Source: JAWXBM01 sp034440115 (GTDB lineage Bacteria > Pseudomonadota > Gammaproteobacteria > Xanthomonadales > SZUA-36). Taken from it: a stretch of DNA of 7,091 nucleotides. The stretch's first letter is position 1, and each line of letters begins with the position of its first letter. The position numbers and the translations under genes are program-made. This document shows, piece by piece, positions 1 to 7,082 of this stretch. Below the pieces are notes generated by a model. The model saw only the letters and a list, made by a program, of their open reading frames with translations, was not told the origin of the DNA and ran no database searches. The stretch covers positions 1-7,091 of the forward strand of contig JAWXBM010000149.1 of NCBI GenBank assembly GCA_034440115.1, in the 5' to 3' direction.

Positions 1-96
1 TGACCAGTCTTTGCGGAATTTCTATTGAACGATGGGTGAGAATGGATGTTTGGTACTTTGCATTTTAGGTGAATATAGCGTTTGTCTTACTTATAC
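1..96. other. Short flank downstream of hsdS
   Basis: This AT-rich spacer carries the inverted repeat copy at 9-59. I see no GC-rich hairpin with a T-run on the minus strand, so no intrinsic terminator for the hsd operon can be called within the window; transcription may end beyond it or by another mechanism. Confidence 0.5.
9..59 (-). repeat. Degenerate repeat unit, left flank (inverted relative to right)
   Basis: Read on the minus strand, 59-42 is AAAGTACCAAACATCCAT, matching 15 of 18 bases of the right-flank block at 6997-7014. It is followed by CACCCATC (38-31) and then AGAAATTCCGCAAAG (23-9), which matches AGAAATTGCCGAAAAG at 7052-7067 with one gap and one mismatch. Order and orientation are conserved relative to the outward direction on each side. 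The unit lies less than 40 bp past the hsdS stop codon. Confidence 0.45.
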
Positions 97-1575
97 TCAG
101 GTAAAGGTCTCTTCCGGTAACTTTTGAATAATTGACTTGATCGTTTCTATGGTTATTTTCAATTTGGGTACTTTCCTCGATTCTATGCGTTGTTTTGGTT
201 TCTTTTCAGCTTCAGTACGAGCTGCGCGTATGCGTTCAAGCAAAGTACTGGCTGGTTCGTCGTTGGGGTCTTGCGTCACCAGCTCGCCGCGAAAGGCTTT
301 GGCGAGCAGCGCGGGGGTGAGGCGGCCGGTCTGGGCTCGGGCGCTGGCGTAACGCGCTTCGAGACGGTCGGCGTAGGCGAAGAGAGATACAACGCGGCGG
401 ACGATTTCGGTTTGCTCCTGTAAAGACGGAATCTTTACAGGCAGAACTCTAAGGTCTTCGATGTTTATACCGACGTAGGCAACACCTTTTTTCACTTTAC
501 TTAACCAGCGTTGGCTGCTATCCGAAGCAATCCAGAGAGCCAAAAAATCAGGACTTGCTTTTGTTGCATCAACAGGTACAACTGCCACTTCGCGTGAAAC
601 ATTCCACCCTATCATGTTTGTTGAGACTACCGCCACGCCTCCCAATGTGCCACGCACATTAACGAGTACTTCTCCGCCCTGCAAAATAGTTCGGGAATAC
701 TCTAAGGAAAGTCCTGAAGCAATTCGTTTGATACCCTCTGCGTCAAACCGTAACCAACGCACATTACTGGTTCGCAGACACGGAACACCTTGAGGAGTTT
801 CGTCCCCTAGCTTGATAACGCCATAAGTGATAACTCTGCCAGCTAAGCAAAGATCAACGAGCGTGGTGCTTTTTGATCGGTAGATGTCAGGGCTAGTTGA
901 TTGTTGATTGCGCCAATCATCAGTCAATTTTCCAGTAACAGCAGTCGACACAACGGACTGGCGGAAGCGTTTGAGGATGGCGGGCACGCGGTCGAGGCGG
1001 TCGCGGCAGGCATCCGCCCGCGCGAGAACCGCATCAAGTTTGTCGGCGATGCGTTTTTGTTCATTGGTGGGAGGGACGGGTATTTCAATTTTGGCAAATC
1101 TTGCATGAGTTAGATTCATGCCACTTTCACTCATGCCAGTCTTGATCCCATCAATTGCATCCTGGGTGACTGCTGCACGCAACATGGCTTCGACGAATCG
1201 TGATACGACGTATGGTTCCATGGCGCGCATCCTGTACATCTTGCCCGAAATTATTAGCTTTGGTCGCGTTGATCTAACTAGGCAAGGAACACCACATCGA
1301 ATTCTTGGACCGGCGCATGTAAGCAGAATATCTCCTTTGTTAACTTCGAGAAGGGCACGCGGTTCCAGCGTATCAGGCAAAAGTTTATTGTGCTGTGAAA
1401 GAAATTTACCATCTTGAATCGCAGTTGTTTTAAGCACACCCCAAATGTCATTACTGGGTGATGAGCCTTGAGCGCACTGGGGACTCCACCCTTGATGAAT
1501 GATCCGCCCATCTGACAATGGAGCAAGCAATTCAACAATCGGAACATTTTCCCAACCACAAGGCAACTCGCTCAC
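97..1575 (-). CDS. hsdS: Type I specificity subunit S, two-TRD
   Basis: This 492-residue subunit recognises the split DNA target and holds the two HsdM copies. It has the usual two-repeat plan: TRD1 (about 1-165, with WGVLKTTAIQ 45-54, GDILLTCAGPR 81-91 and RPKLIISGKMYR 104-115); conserved helical spacer CR1 (about 166-222, PPTNEQKRIADKL through VTGKL); TRD2 (about 235-382); and CR2 (about 383-455, with QEQTEIVRRV and AKAFRGELV). The TRDs differ from each other, so the target should be asymmetric; I cannot deduce its bases. The start is GTG at 1575, inside the hsdM stop (GTGA overlap), chosen because MSELPCGW is the classic S-subunit N-terminus and a strong Shine-Dalgarno precedes it. Base composition is mosaic: sampled 60-base stretches are about 75-78% GC in CR1 and CR2 but 35-43% in the TRDs. 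A basic tail (about 456-492, KLKITIETIKSIIQKLPEETFT region) is AT-rich and ends abruptly; it may be cut short. Confidence 0.95.
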   Translation of the reverse strand: MSELPCGWENVPIVELLAPLSDGRIIHQGWSPQCAQGSSPSNDIWGVLKTTAIQDGKFLSQHNKLLPDTLEPRALLEVNKGDILLTCAGPRIRCGVPCLVRSTRPKLIISGKMYRMRAMEPYVVSRFVEAMLRAAVTQDAIDGIKTGMSESGMNLTHARFAKIEIPVPPTNEQKRIADKLDAVLARADACRDRLDRVPAILKRFRQSVVSTAVTGKLTDDWRNQQSTSPDIYRSKSTTLVDLCLAGRVITYGVIKLGDETPQGVPCLRTSNVRWLRFDAEGIKRIASGLSLEYSRTILQGGEVLVNVRGTLGGVAVVSTNMIGWNVSREVAVVPVDATKASPDFLALWIASDSSQRWLSKVKKGVAYVGINIEDLRVLPVKIPSLQEQTEIVRRVVSLFAYADRLEARYASARAQTGRLTPALLAKAFRGELVTQDPNDEPASTLLERIRAARTEAEKKPKQRIESRKVPKLKITIETIKSIIQKLPEETFT

Positions 1576-3011
1576 GACTCCACCTCATCCAGTTCTTCAC
1601 CCAACTCTTCCAATATCCCGCGCAGTTCCAGCATCGCGCCTTCGAGTTCATCTATCGCCTCGCGCGCGAGCACACTGGGTTCGGGCAGATCGTCGTTAGC
1701 GGTGCCGCTATCGCCCTTGAGCCAGGCTATATCCAGGCTGTCGCTACGCACGGCGATTTGTTCGCGGGTGTAGCGGCGGAAGCGTCCGGCCTCGCCGGTG
1801 TCCTTGCGTTTATTCAGGCGTATGCCTAGCGGGTCATCGCCCCAAGCTTGCTCGAACGGTTGGAAATGTTCGGAGGTCAGCACGGTGCGTTTGCCGAACT
1901 GCGGCATATTGGCGCGCAGGTCATACACCCAGACTTCCTTGGTGTTGCCCGTGTCGCTTGCGCCTCGGGTGAAGAACAGCACGTTGGTCTTCACGCCCGG
2001 CGCATAGAAGATGCCGGTGGGCAGGCGCAGGATGGTGTGCAGGTTGCATTTTTCCATCAGGTCGCGGCGGATGTCGGTGCCGACGTTGCTCTCGAACAGC
2101 ACGTTATCTGGCAGCACCACGGCGGCACGTCCGCCGGGTTTTAAGCCACGGTAGATGTGCTGCAAGAAGGCGAACTGTTTGTTGCTGGTTGGATAGGTGA
2201 AGTCATCACGGCTGGGCAGGCCGCCGCCTTTCTTGGTGCCGAAGGGCGGGTTGGTAAGGATCAGCGTGGCCTTGGGCAATGCTGCGCCCTCGGGGCTGAG
2301 AGTGTCGCCATAATTGATACCACCGTCGATGCCGTGCAGCATCAGGTTCATCAGCGCCAGACGATGTGTGTCCGGCACGTGCTCCATGCCGTAGAAGGTG
2401 CTGTTGCGGTATTTCCTTTGCTGCGATTCGGTCCAGCCATCCGGGTTAGTGTGTTCGCGTAGGTAGTGGTTGGCGGCAATCAGGAAGCCGCCCGTACCTG
2501 CTGCCGGGTCTTGAATGATGTCTTTCAATTCCGGCTGCATGATTTTCACCATGCTGTCTATCAGCACACGCGGGGTGAAATATTGGCCTGCGCCGGATTT
2601 TTTCTCATTGGCGTTTTTTTCCAGCAAGCCTTCGTATAGATTGCCCAACCCTTCCTCACGGGCGCTGTACCAATCGAGCTTGTCAATTTCAGTTACCAGC
2701 GTGGAAAGTGTGGTGGGCTTTTTGACAAAGGAACTGGCATTGGCAAAGATTTCCTTGGCGAGAGTTGAGCCATGGCCGCCAAGGTAAATCAGCAGCATTT
2801 TATAAAACTCAAGGCGCTCTGGTGCAGTCTTCGCTTCCAGATCACTCCACCGATACCCTTCTGGCAACTGGCCTTCTGTACCCGTTTCCTCGGCCATCTT
2901 AAGGAACAGCAGATAGGTCAGCTCGGTAACGTATTGGTGATAGGTAACACCGTCGTCCTTAAGTACGTTACAGAGATTCCAGAGTTTGCCGACGATGTCA
3001 CTTGTGGTCAT
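1572..3011 (-). CDS. hsdM: Type I DNA methyltransferase, M subunit (adenine-N6)
   Basis: This 479-residue protein transfers a methyl group from S-adenosylmethionine to adenine N6 in the target recognised by HsdS; two copies join one HsdS, and the same core is needed for restriction. The HsdM_N-type helical domain spans about 5-130 (LWNLCNVLKDDG near 10-21). The N6_Mtase domain follows: motif X region GAGQYFTPR (140-148), AdoMet-binding motif I DPAAGTGGF (168-176), catalytic motif IV NPPF (254-257), and a conserved KPGGRAAVVLPDNVLF stretch (291-306). Both key motifs are intact and the length is normal for EcoAI-type M subunits (just under 500). ATG 3011 fits the family N-terminus; only a weak ACGGAAA purine stretch precedes it, so translation may depend partly on coupling with hsdR, whose stop is 21 bp upstream. 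The C-terminus (about 450-479) is a Glu/Leu-rich helix probably contacting other subunits. Its stop codon overlaps the hsdS start (GTGA). Confidence 0.97.
   Translation of the reverse strand: MTTSDIVGKLWNLCNVLKDDGVTYHQYVTELTYLLFLKMAEETGTEGQLPEGYRWSDLEAKTAPERLEFYKMLLIYLGGHGSTLAKEIFANASSFVKKPTTLSTLVTEIDKLDWYSAREEGLGNLYEGLLEKNANEKKSGAGQYFTPRVLIDSMVKIMQPELKDIIQDPAAGTGGFLIAANHYLREHTNPDGWTESQQRKYRNSTFYGMEHVPDTHRLALMNLMLHGIDGGINYGDTLSPEGAALPKATLILTNPPFGTKKGGGLPSRDDFTYPTSNKQFAFLQHIYRGLKPGGRAAVVLPDNVLFESNVGTDIRRDLMEKCNLHTILRLPTGIFYAPGVKTNVLFFTRGASDTGNTKEVWVYDLRANMPQFGKRTVLTSEHFQPFEQAWGDDPLGIRLNKRKDTGEAGRFRRYTREQIAVRSDSLDIAWLKGDSGTANDDLPEPSVLAREAIDELEGAMLELRGILEELGEELDEVES
1578..1586 (-). promoter_or_regulatory. 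Ribosome binding site of hsdS
   Basis: Read on the minus strand, GAGGTGGAG sits inside the last codons of hsdM, with GAGGT ending 6 nt before the GTG start of hsdS. This is the best Shine-Dalgarno match of the three genes. It decides the GTG start at 1575 and suggests that HsdS translation is coupled to termination of HsdM across the GTGA overlap. Confidence 0.7.
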
Positions 3012-3032
3012 GTGTTTCAGTTTCCGTGTGTA

Positions 3033-6000
3033 TCAGGCCGCATTGGCCTCGCCAACTTTCCAGATGGATTCATTGAAGGTTTCCAGCACTTGCTGAAGTT
3101 GTCCGTTAAATATTCTATCGAGCCGGGAAAAGCCGCCACCTTCACGCTTGAAGATCAGATCTGGATCATCCAGTGCGGCATGATCGACCAGCAGGTTGGC
3201 TTTGGTTTGTGCGGCGATTCTTTTCAGCCAGTCGCGCTGCGGGCCTGACCAGCTATTCGACGCCAGTATTTTTTGCAGCGCATGTTCGACTCGTTCGTTA
3301 TAAGGCATGAGCGCATCACCGATGGCGGCTTGGCGGATGTAACCCACAATCCGCGCAGCGATGTCTTGATTGGTCATCGCGCGCCAAGCGGTAGCCAGAT
3401 TGGTTTCGCTGTATCCGGCTTTGTCCAGCTCTAGGACCAGCTCACGCAGTTGCTTGCGGGTCAGTTCACGCGGGCGTGTGAGGACAGTCATCAGCGCAGG
3501 GATGTCGTTGCTGTGACTCTTGATGAAAGCGGAAAATTCCTTGATGTAATCCTCTGGCTTTTTGGCGTTGCCATAGCCACGTTCGGAGGGAAGTATTTTG
3601 TCTTCGTGCTCTGAAATCAGAACAGGCTGTGCGCTACCCTCGCCCTTGCGATCCAATATCTCGCCTAGATCGGGATTCTGGGTGAACCAGGCCGCCACAT
3701 CGTTAATAGGCATGGCCTTCAGCTTCTTGATGAATTCTTCCGGCTTCATGCCCGCTTGGGTTTCAAAGTCACGCGCAGATTTTTCTGACAGGTGACGTTT
3801 TTTGCTTTGCAGCTTGGCAAGAAACTGGTCGCGCACCAGTTGGCGTGCTGTTTCGTCACCAACCGAAACCAGCTCCTGCGCCAGTTGAGTAAAGCTGATC
3901 TTGGGGTCAACCACAACCGGCTGCATGGCAGTCATGTCCTTCAGCGCAGAGAATATATTTACTGCGTCGAAGACACGAAAATATTCTTTTTCAATTTCGT
4001 CGCACAGGCGCGTGGCACGTCCCAGCATTTGATCGAATAAGATGCGGCTATTCACCCGACGCAGGAATACCAGATTGCAGATTTCCGGCACGTCGATGCC
4101 GGTGGTGAGCAAATCAACGGTCACCGCCACATTAGGATTGCGTTCATTCTTGTAGCGGCGGATGAGGCTGAGGGGCTTGTCGGCGGCGCCGGTAATTTTC
4201 ATTACCGCATCATCGTCCACACTGCCATATTGATTCTTGAATGCGGTTTTGAGCAGATCGACAACCATGTCGGCATGGGAGTCTGTCGCGCAGAAAATCA
4301 AGGTCTTGTTGCTGGATGCGGGGTCGAGTTCCGTGGCAAGATATTCGCAAACGACCCGGTTGAATGGGACTGTAATCACCCTGCGATTGAAGTCATCCAC
4401 TTCCATGTTGATGGCGTCGGGTGTCCTGAACAACTCAACCTGATTATGGCGTGGATCATAGAATTTAACTTCTTCTCCAACCTTCCAATTTATGCCGGTC
4501 GTCGAGAGTTCAGTCTTGATTGAAATCGGCGGCTCGTAATCTACCAGAAAGCCGTCGATCACCGCCTCCCGATAACCGTAGGTATAGATGGGCGCGCCGA
4601 ATATTTGTGTAGTGTGCAAGGCTGGCGTAGCGGTTAGCCCGACCTTGAATGCATCGAAGTAATCGAGTACGCGGCTGTATTTGGAGATGTAGTCCTCATA
4701 GCCCCGGAAAGTCATTTCCGTATCCGACATCTCGCGATCCAGCAAATAGCCGCGATGACATTCGTCCACCACGATGCAGTCGTACTGATCTACGGCGGGC
4801 GTAGTTGCATCTTCGGCTGCATAAAGCAGGCGCTGCACCATGCCCTGTATGGTGGCGATATGCACAGAGGTATCCGAATCTGGCGACTGCTCCTCCAATT
4901 CCTTGATGCCGAAAGTATCAGCAAAGGTTTGAAGGTTTTCCATGCGGGTATCTTTGAAGGCATTGGCCGCTTGCTCCCCCAGCGCTGATCGATCAACGAG
5001 GAAGAGGATGCGCCTGAAGCGTTTCGCTTTTAGCAGGCGATAGATTAATGCAATACAGGTCTTCGTCTTGCCGGTGCCAGTCGCCATCGCCAACAACATC
5101 TCCCGTCGACCCGCTTCAATGGCTGCCTCAGCGGCACGTATGGCATCCTGCTGGTAATAACGTAACAAGAAGCCATAGTTGAACGGTGCGTCGGCTAGTT
5201 GCTCATGTGCCTTGGCTTCGTCGCGCTTGAGCAGCGCGGTCAAGCCTTCGGGTGTGTACCAGCCGTCGAGCACATGCCCTAAATTATCGGCACGGCGTAA
5301 ATCGCAAAACCAGATGCCGCTCTTGGTGGCAAGCTGGCGCAGGTAGGGGCGGCCATTGGATGAAAAGGCGAAGGGCACGCGGTAGGCGGCATTCTCACCC
5401 CAGTTCTCATCGGGCAGCACTGTTTCTTGTGTAGGCGTAAAAGTACGGCTGTAACGTTTTGCTTGCTGCAATGAACCAGAGACATCAACGTTTTTGCGTT
5501 TGGCTTCCGCCACCGCGATTGGCGTCAAGCCCACGAATAACACGTAGTCGGCAGGGCCACTCTTGGTTGGCCACTCTGCGATGGCAAGATTCCGCCCCTT
5601 TTCGGGACGTGCGCCTTTGTTGTATTTGATGGTCTGTGAATCAACTTCCCAGCCCGCCTGGCGGAGTTGCTGGTCGATCAATTTGCGGGTGTCGGCTTCA
5701 TCCAGATTAACCGCACTTGCCGCTGTATTGGCTGCGGATATTAGTTTTGTCCATGCAGTCCTGGGCTGTGCTACGGATAGGGTTTGCTGCTCGTTGAGTC
5801 GCTTCTCCAGCGCAATCTTGCCCTGCTCAGCCTCAGCAGCCATTTGCTCCCAGAAGGTTTGCTCATTTTTCGCCTCGCGCAGCTTTGCCTCGGTCTCCTC
5901 AAGTTGTTCAGCCGTTGCGTGATGTATTTCCTGATAATCATGCAATGCCTGGCTCAACCGATCCATTTCAGCGCGCAGCTCATCGCTCTCATCCTTGGGG

Positions 6001-6422
6001 GGTGCTGGAGGAACAAACGGGCCAGATTTATAAGCCGGATTCTCGAAGGTGCGATGAAACCAAAGGCTTAGCTGCCAAGTGATCTTCATGGCACTCAGCG
6101 CACCACGATGGTCACCCTCAAGCGCATGGCTGGCAGCATTGCCGGTACGTCGCACCTCACCAAAAAGCTGAGCAATTTCGCGCGGAAGAAGTCCGCTATC
6201 CTGCAAGCGGCGCAATAAATCGTACTGGGTTTCTTCTGGTGCAACTAGCTGGCCAGTTTTTGCGGCAACAAGTTTGGCAAGCAATTCTGCAAGCTGGCGC
6301 AGTTTGAGCAAACAGGTATTGGGATCGTCTGCGAAATATTTCTCTGCCAACAAGCCCAGACGCAGCAACTGTTCGTCATGATGGTCCAGATGGGCAAAGT
6401 TTGTCAGGGGTAGTCTAGCCAT
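3033..6422 (-). CDS. hsdR: Type I restriction enzyme, R (endonuclease/translocase) subunit, EcoEI/EcoAI-like
   Basis: This 1129-residue protein is the motor and nuclease subunit that joins M2S, translocates DNA with ATP and cuts unmethylated DNA far from the target. Visible in order: a helical DUF4145-like N-terminus (about 1-128, with RRTGNAASHA at 91-100); a charged coiled coil (about 145-215); a PD-(D/E)XK nuclease (about 240-330) with D292, E306-A-K308 and QxxxY at 320-324; an SF2 helicase with Walker A ATGTGKT (447-453), DECH (553-556), GLTATP (595-600), a motif V region LLTTGIDVP (771-779) and QMLGRATR (798-805); and an EcoEI_R_C-like C-terminus (about 950-1120). No catalytic residue is missing. 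Start: an in-frame TGA lies only 6 nt upstream of ATG 6422, so no longer start is possible, although the Shine-Dalgarno match is poor. It is the first gene of the operon, 21 bp ahead of hsdM. As I recall, classical EcoAI/EcoEI R subunits are near 800 residues; the excess is the N-terminal extension. Family call very secure; the DUF4145 label is from pattern memory. Confidence 0.97.
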   Translation of the reverse strand: MARLPLTNFAHLDHHDEQLLRLGLLAEKYFADDPNTCLLKLRQLAELLAKLVAAKTGQLVAPEETQYDLLRRLQDSGLLPREIAQLFGEVRRTGNAASHALEGDHRGALSAMKITWQLSLWFHRTFENPAYKSGPFVPPAPPKDESDELRAEMDRLSQALHDYQEIHHATAEQLEETEAKLREAKNEQTFWEQMAAEAEQGKIALEKRLNEQQTLSVAQPRTAWTKLISAANTAASAVNLDEADTRKLIDQQLRQAGWEVDSQTIKYNKGARPEKGRNLAIAEWPTKSGPADYVLFVGLTPIAVAEAKRKNVDVSGSLQQAKRYSRTFTPTQETVLPDENWGENAAYRVPFAFSSNGRPYLRQLATKSGIWFCDLRRADNLGHVLDGWYTPEGLTALLKRDEAKAHEQLADAPFNYGFLLRYYQQDAIRAAEAAIEAGRREMLLAMATGTGKTKTCIALIYRLLKAKRFRRILFLVDRSALGEQAANAFKDTRMENLQTFADTFGIKELEEQSPDSDTSVHIATIQGMVQRLLYAAEDATTPAVDQYDCIVVDECHRGYLLDREMSDTEMTFRGYEDYISKYSRVLDYFDAFKVGLTATPALHTTQIFGAPIYTYGYREAVIDGFLVDYEPPISIKTELSTTGINWKVGEEVKFYDPRHNQVELFRTPDAINMEVDDFNRRVITVPFNRVVCEYLATELDPASSNKTLIFCATDSHADMVVDLLKTAFKNQYGSVDDDAVMKITGAADKPLSLIRRYKNERNPNVAVTVDLLTTGIDVPEICNLVFLRRVNSRILFDQMLGRATRLCDEIEKEYFRVFDAVNIFSALKDMTAMQPVVVDPKISFTQLAQELVSVGDETARQLVRDQFLAKLQSKKRHLSEKSARDFETQAGMKPEEFIKKLKAMPINDVAAWFTQNPDLGEILDRKGEGSAQPVLISEHEDKILPSERGYGNAKKPEDYIKEFSAFIKSHSNDIPALMTVLTRPRELTRKQLRELVLELDKAGYSETNLATAWRAMTNQDIAARIVGYIRQAAIGDALMPYNERVEHALQKILASNSWSGPQRDWLKRIAAQTKANLLVDHAALDDPDLIFKREGGGFSRLDRIFNGQLQQVLETFNESIWKVGEANAA

Positions 6423-6612
6423 TATTCAGGACATTTTTTCTCAAGCCGAGATGGCTATAACGGGCGACGGCATTTGCATCATTCTTGAAGGGCTTAAGTT
6501 AACCCGTCCAATGTCGGCGGAGGCGACACAAAAGCTCACGTGGTATTCGTGGCAATGGCCATTATTTTCCCTGAGCCGTGCTTAGTTCTACCCCTGCGTA
6601 ATCCTGCAATGT

Positions 6613-6621
6613 ACTATAGCA
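6613..6621 (-). promoter_or_regulatory. Possible extended -10 promoter upstream of hsdR
   Basis: On the minus strand the sequence reads TGCTATAGT, an extended -10 element (TG-N then TATAGT, one mismatch to TATAAT). No convincing -35 hexamer lies 16-18 bp upstream. If used, it would give a leader of about 190 nt before hsdR. A second, plainer candidate, TTATAG at 6460-6455, lies closer to the ATG but also lacks a -35 box. Hexamers of this quality arise often by chance in AT-rich spacers, so both are weak calls. Confidence 0.22.
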
Positions 6622-6682
6622 CCCGGCACAATCCTAATTTTTAATCCCACCTTATTCGAGGGCTAAATTCACGGCAGGGCAC

Positions 6683-6889
6683 TATTCCCCCAAATCGTTT
6701 TTTCGTCATGCGCCCAGTGCCATCCTCAAGAGGTATTTTGACGACCACAGAGTGCTCACTGAGCAGGACTTTAGCGAGGCATCCGAAACGAAAATCGAGC
6801 CGATTTACCACGCATGGTTGTCATTGCCCCACGTAGCGAGGCTTAAAGTATTGGCCATTTTTGCTTTTACTGCTCTCGCTAATCGTTAA
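6683..6889 (+). pseudogene. Start-less remnant of a conserved-looking hypothetical gene
   Basis: One plus-strand frame, open from 6638 to a TAA at 6887-6889, reads like real protein: SPKSFFRHAPSAILKRYF, then DDHRVLTEQDFSEAS, ETKIEPIYHAWLSLP and a final IFAFTALANR. It is rich in charged and aromatic residues and looks coding, unlike the other frames. There is no ATG in it; the first GTG is well inside, at 6752, and no ribosome binding site precedes the stretch. From memory it resembles the first 60-70 residues of larger unnamed hypothetical proteins (pattern FFR-x2-P, LKRYFD, DF-x3-ET-x-IEP, AWL-x-LP), which I cannot name or assign a function. After LP the resemblance weakens and the frame soon stops, so it is probably a decayed 5' fragment. 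It is divergent from hsdR. The alternative is a chance open frame. Confidence 0.45.
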
Positions 6890-6996
6890 ACATGTGCTGT
6901 TTTTTTAGGATTAATTCGATCGAAATGCAAGGGCGCATTCAGCATCGAAGTTCATTTATGAGCGGATTACTAATTCAGTTTTATAATCCTCGAGAA

Positions 6997-7082
6997 AAAG
7001 TACCGGACACCCATCTCTTTTTCTAACTAATTCGATTCAAATTCGTCTGGCAGAAATTGCCGAAAAGTAAAGACACCCATCA
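6997..7082 (+). repeat. Degenerate repeat unit, right flank (GACACCCATC motifs)
   Basis: Two related blocks lie 66 bp apart. The first is AAAGTACCGGACACCCAT at 6997-7014, followed by C. The second is GAAAAGTAAAGACACCCATC at 7062-7081. Both share AAAAGTA, then GACACCCATC (7006-7015 and 7072-7081). Just before the second lies AGAAATTGCCGAAAAG (7052-7067). The same two blocks, in the same order but inverted, occur at the left edge of the window. Family unknown; I infer a dispersed intergenic repeat or the edge of a small mobile element. Confidence 0.5.

Noticed and set aside
97..1575. An invertible specificity (shufflon-like) hsdS system
   Set aside because: Only one hsdS is present, with no recombinase, no second or partial S gene and no inverted repeats inside it within the window.
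2614..2620. Seven-base A-run in hsdM (minus strand) as a phase-variation tract
   Set aside because: Seven bases is short, it encodes conserved residues (EKNANEKKSG), and the frame is intact.
6451..6585. Plus-strand 44-codon frame starting ATG at 6451, overlapping the presumed hsdR leader
   Set aside because: There is no ribosome binding site, the composition is not convincing and I recognise no family; it may be chance.
6888..6906. Possible terminator AAACA-TGTGC-TGTTT followed by a T-run
   Set aside because: The stem is only 5 bp and almost all A-T, too weak to call an intrinsic terminator.
6915..6924. TTCGATCGAA palindrome as an operator for a controller protein
   Set aside because: It is a single short palindrome about 490 bp upstream of hsdR, with no regulator gene in the window and no second copy in a promoter.
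6892..7026. Plus-strand frame of about 43 codons from ATG 6892 running through the repeat
   Set aside because: It has no Shine-Dalgarno, low-complexity composition, and its end is simply translated repeat sequence.
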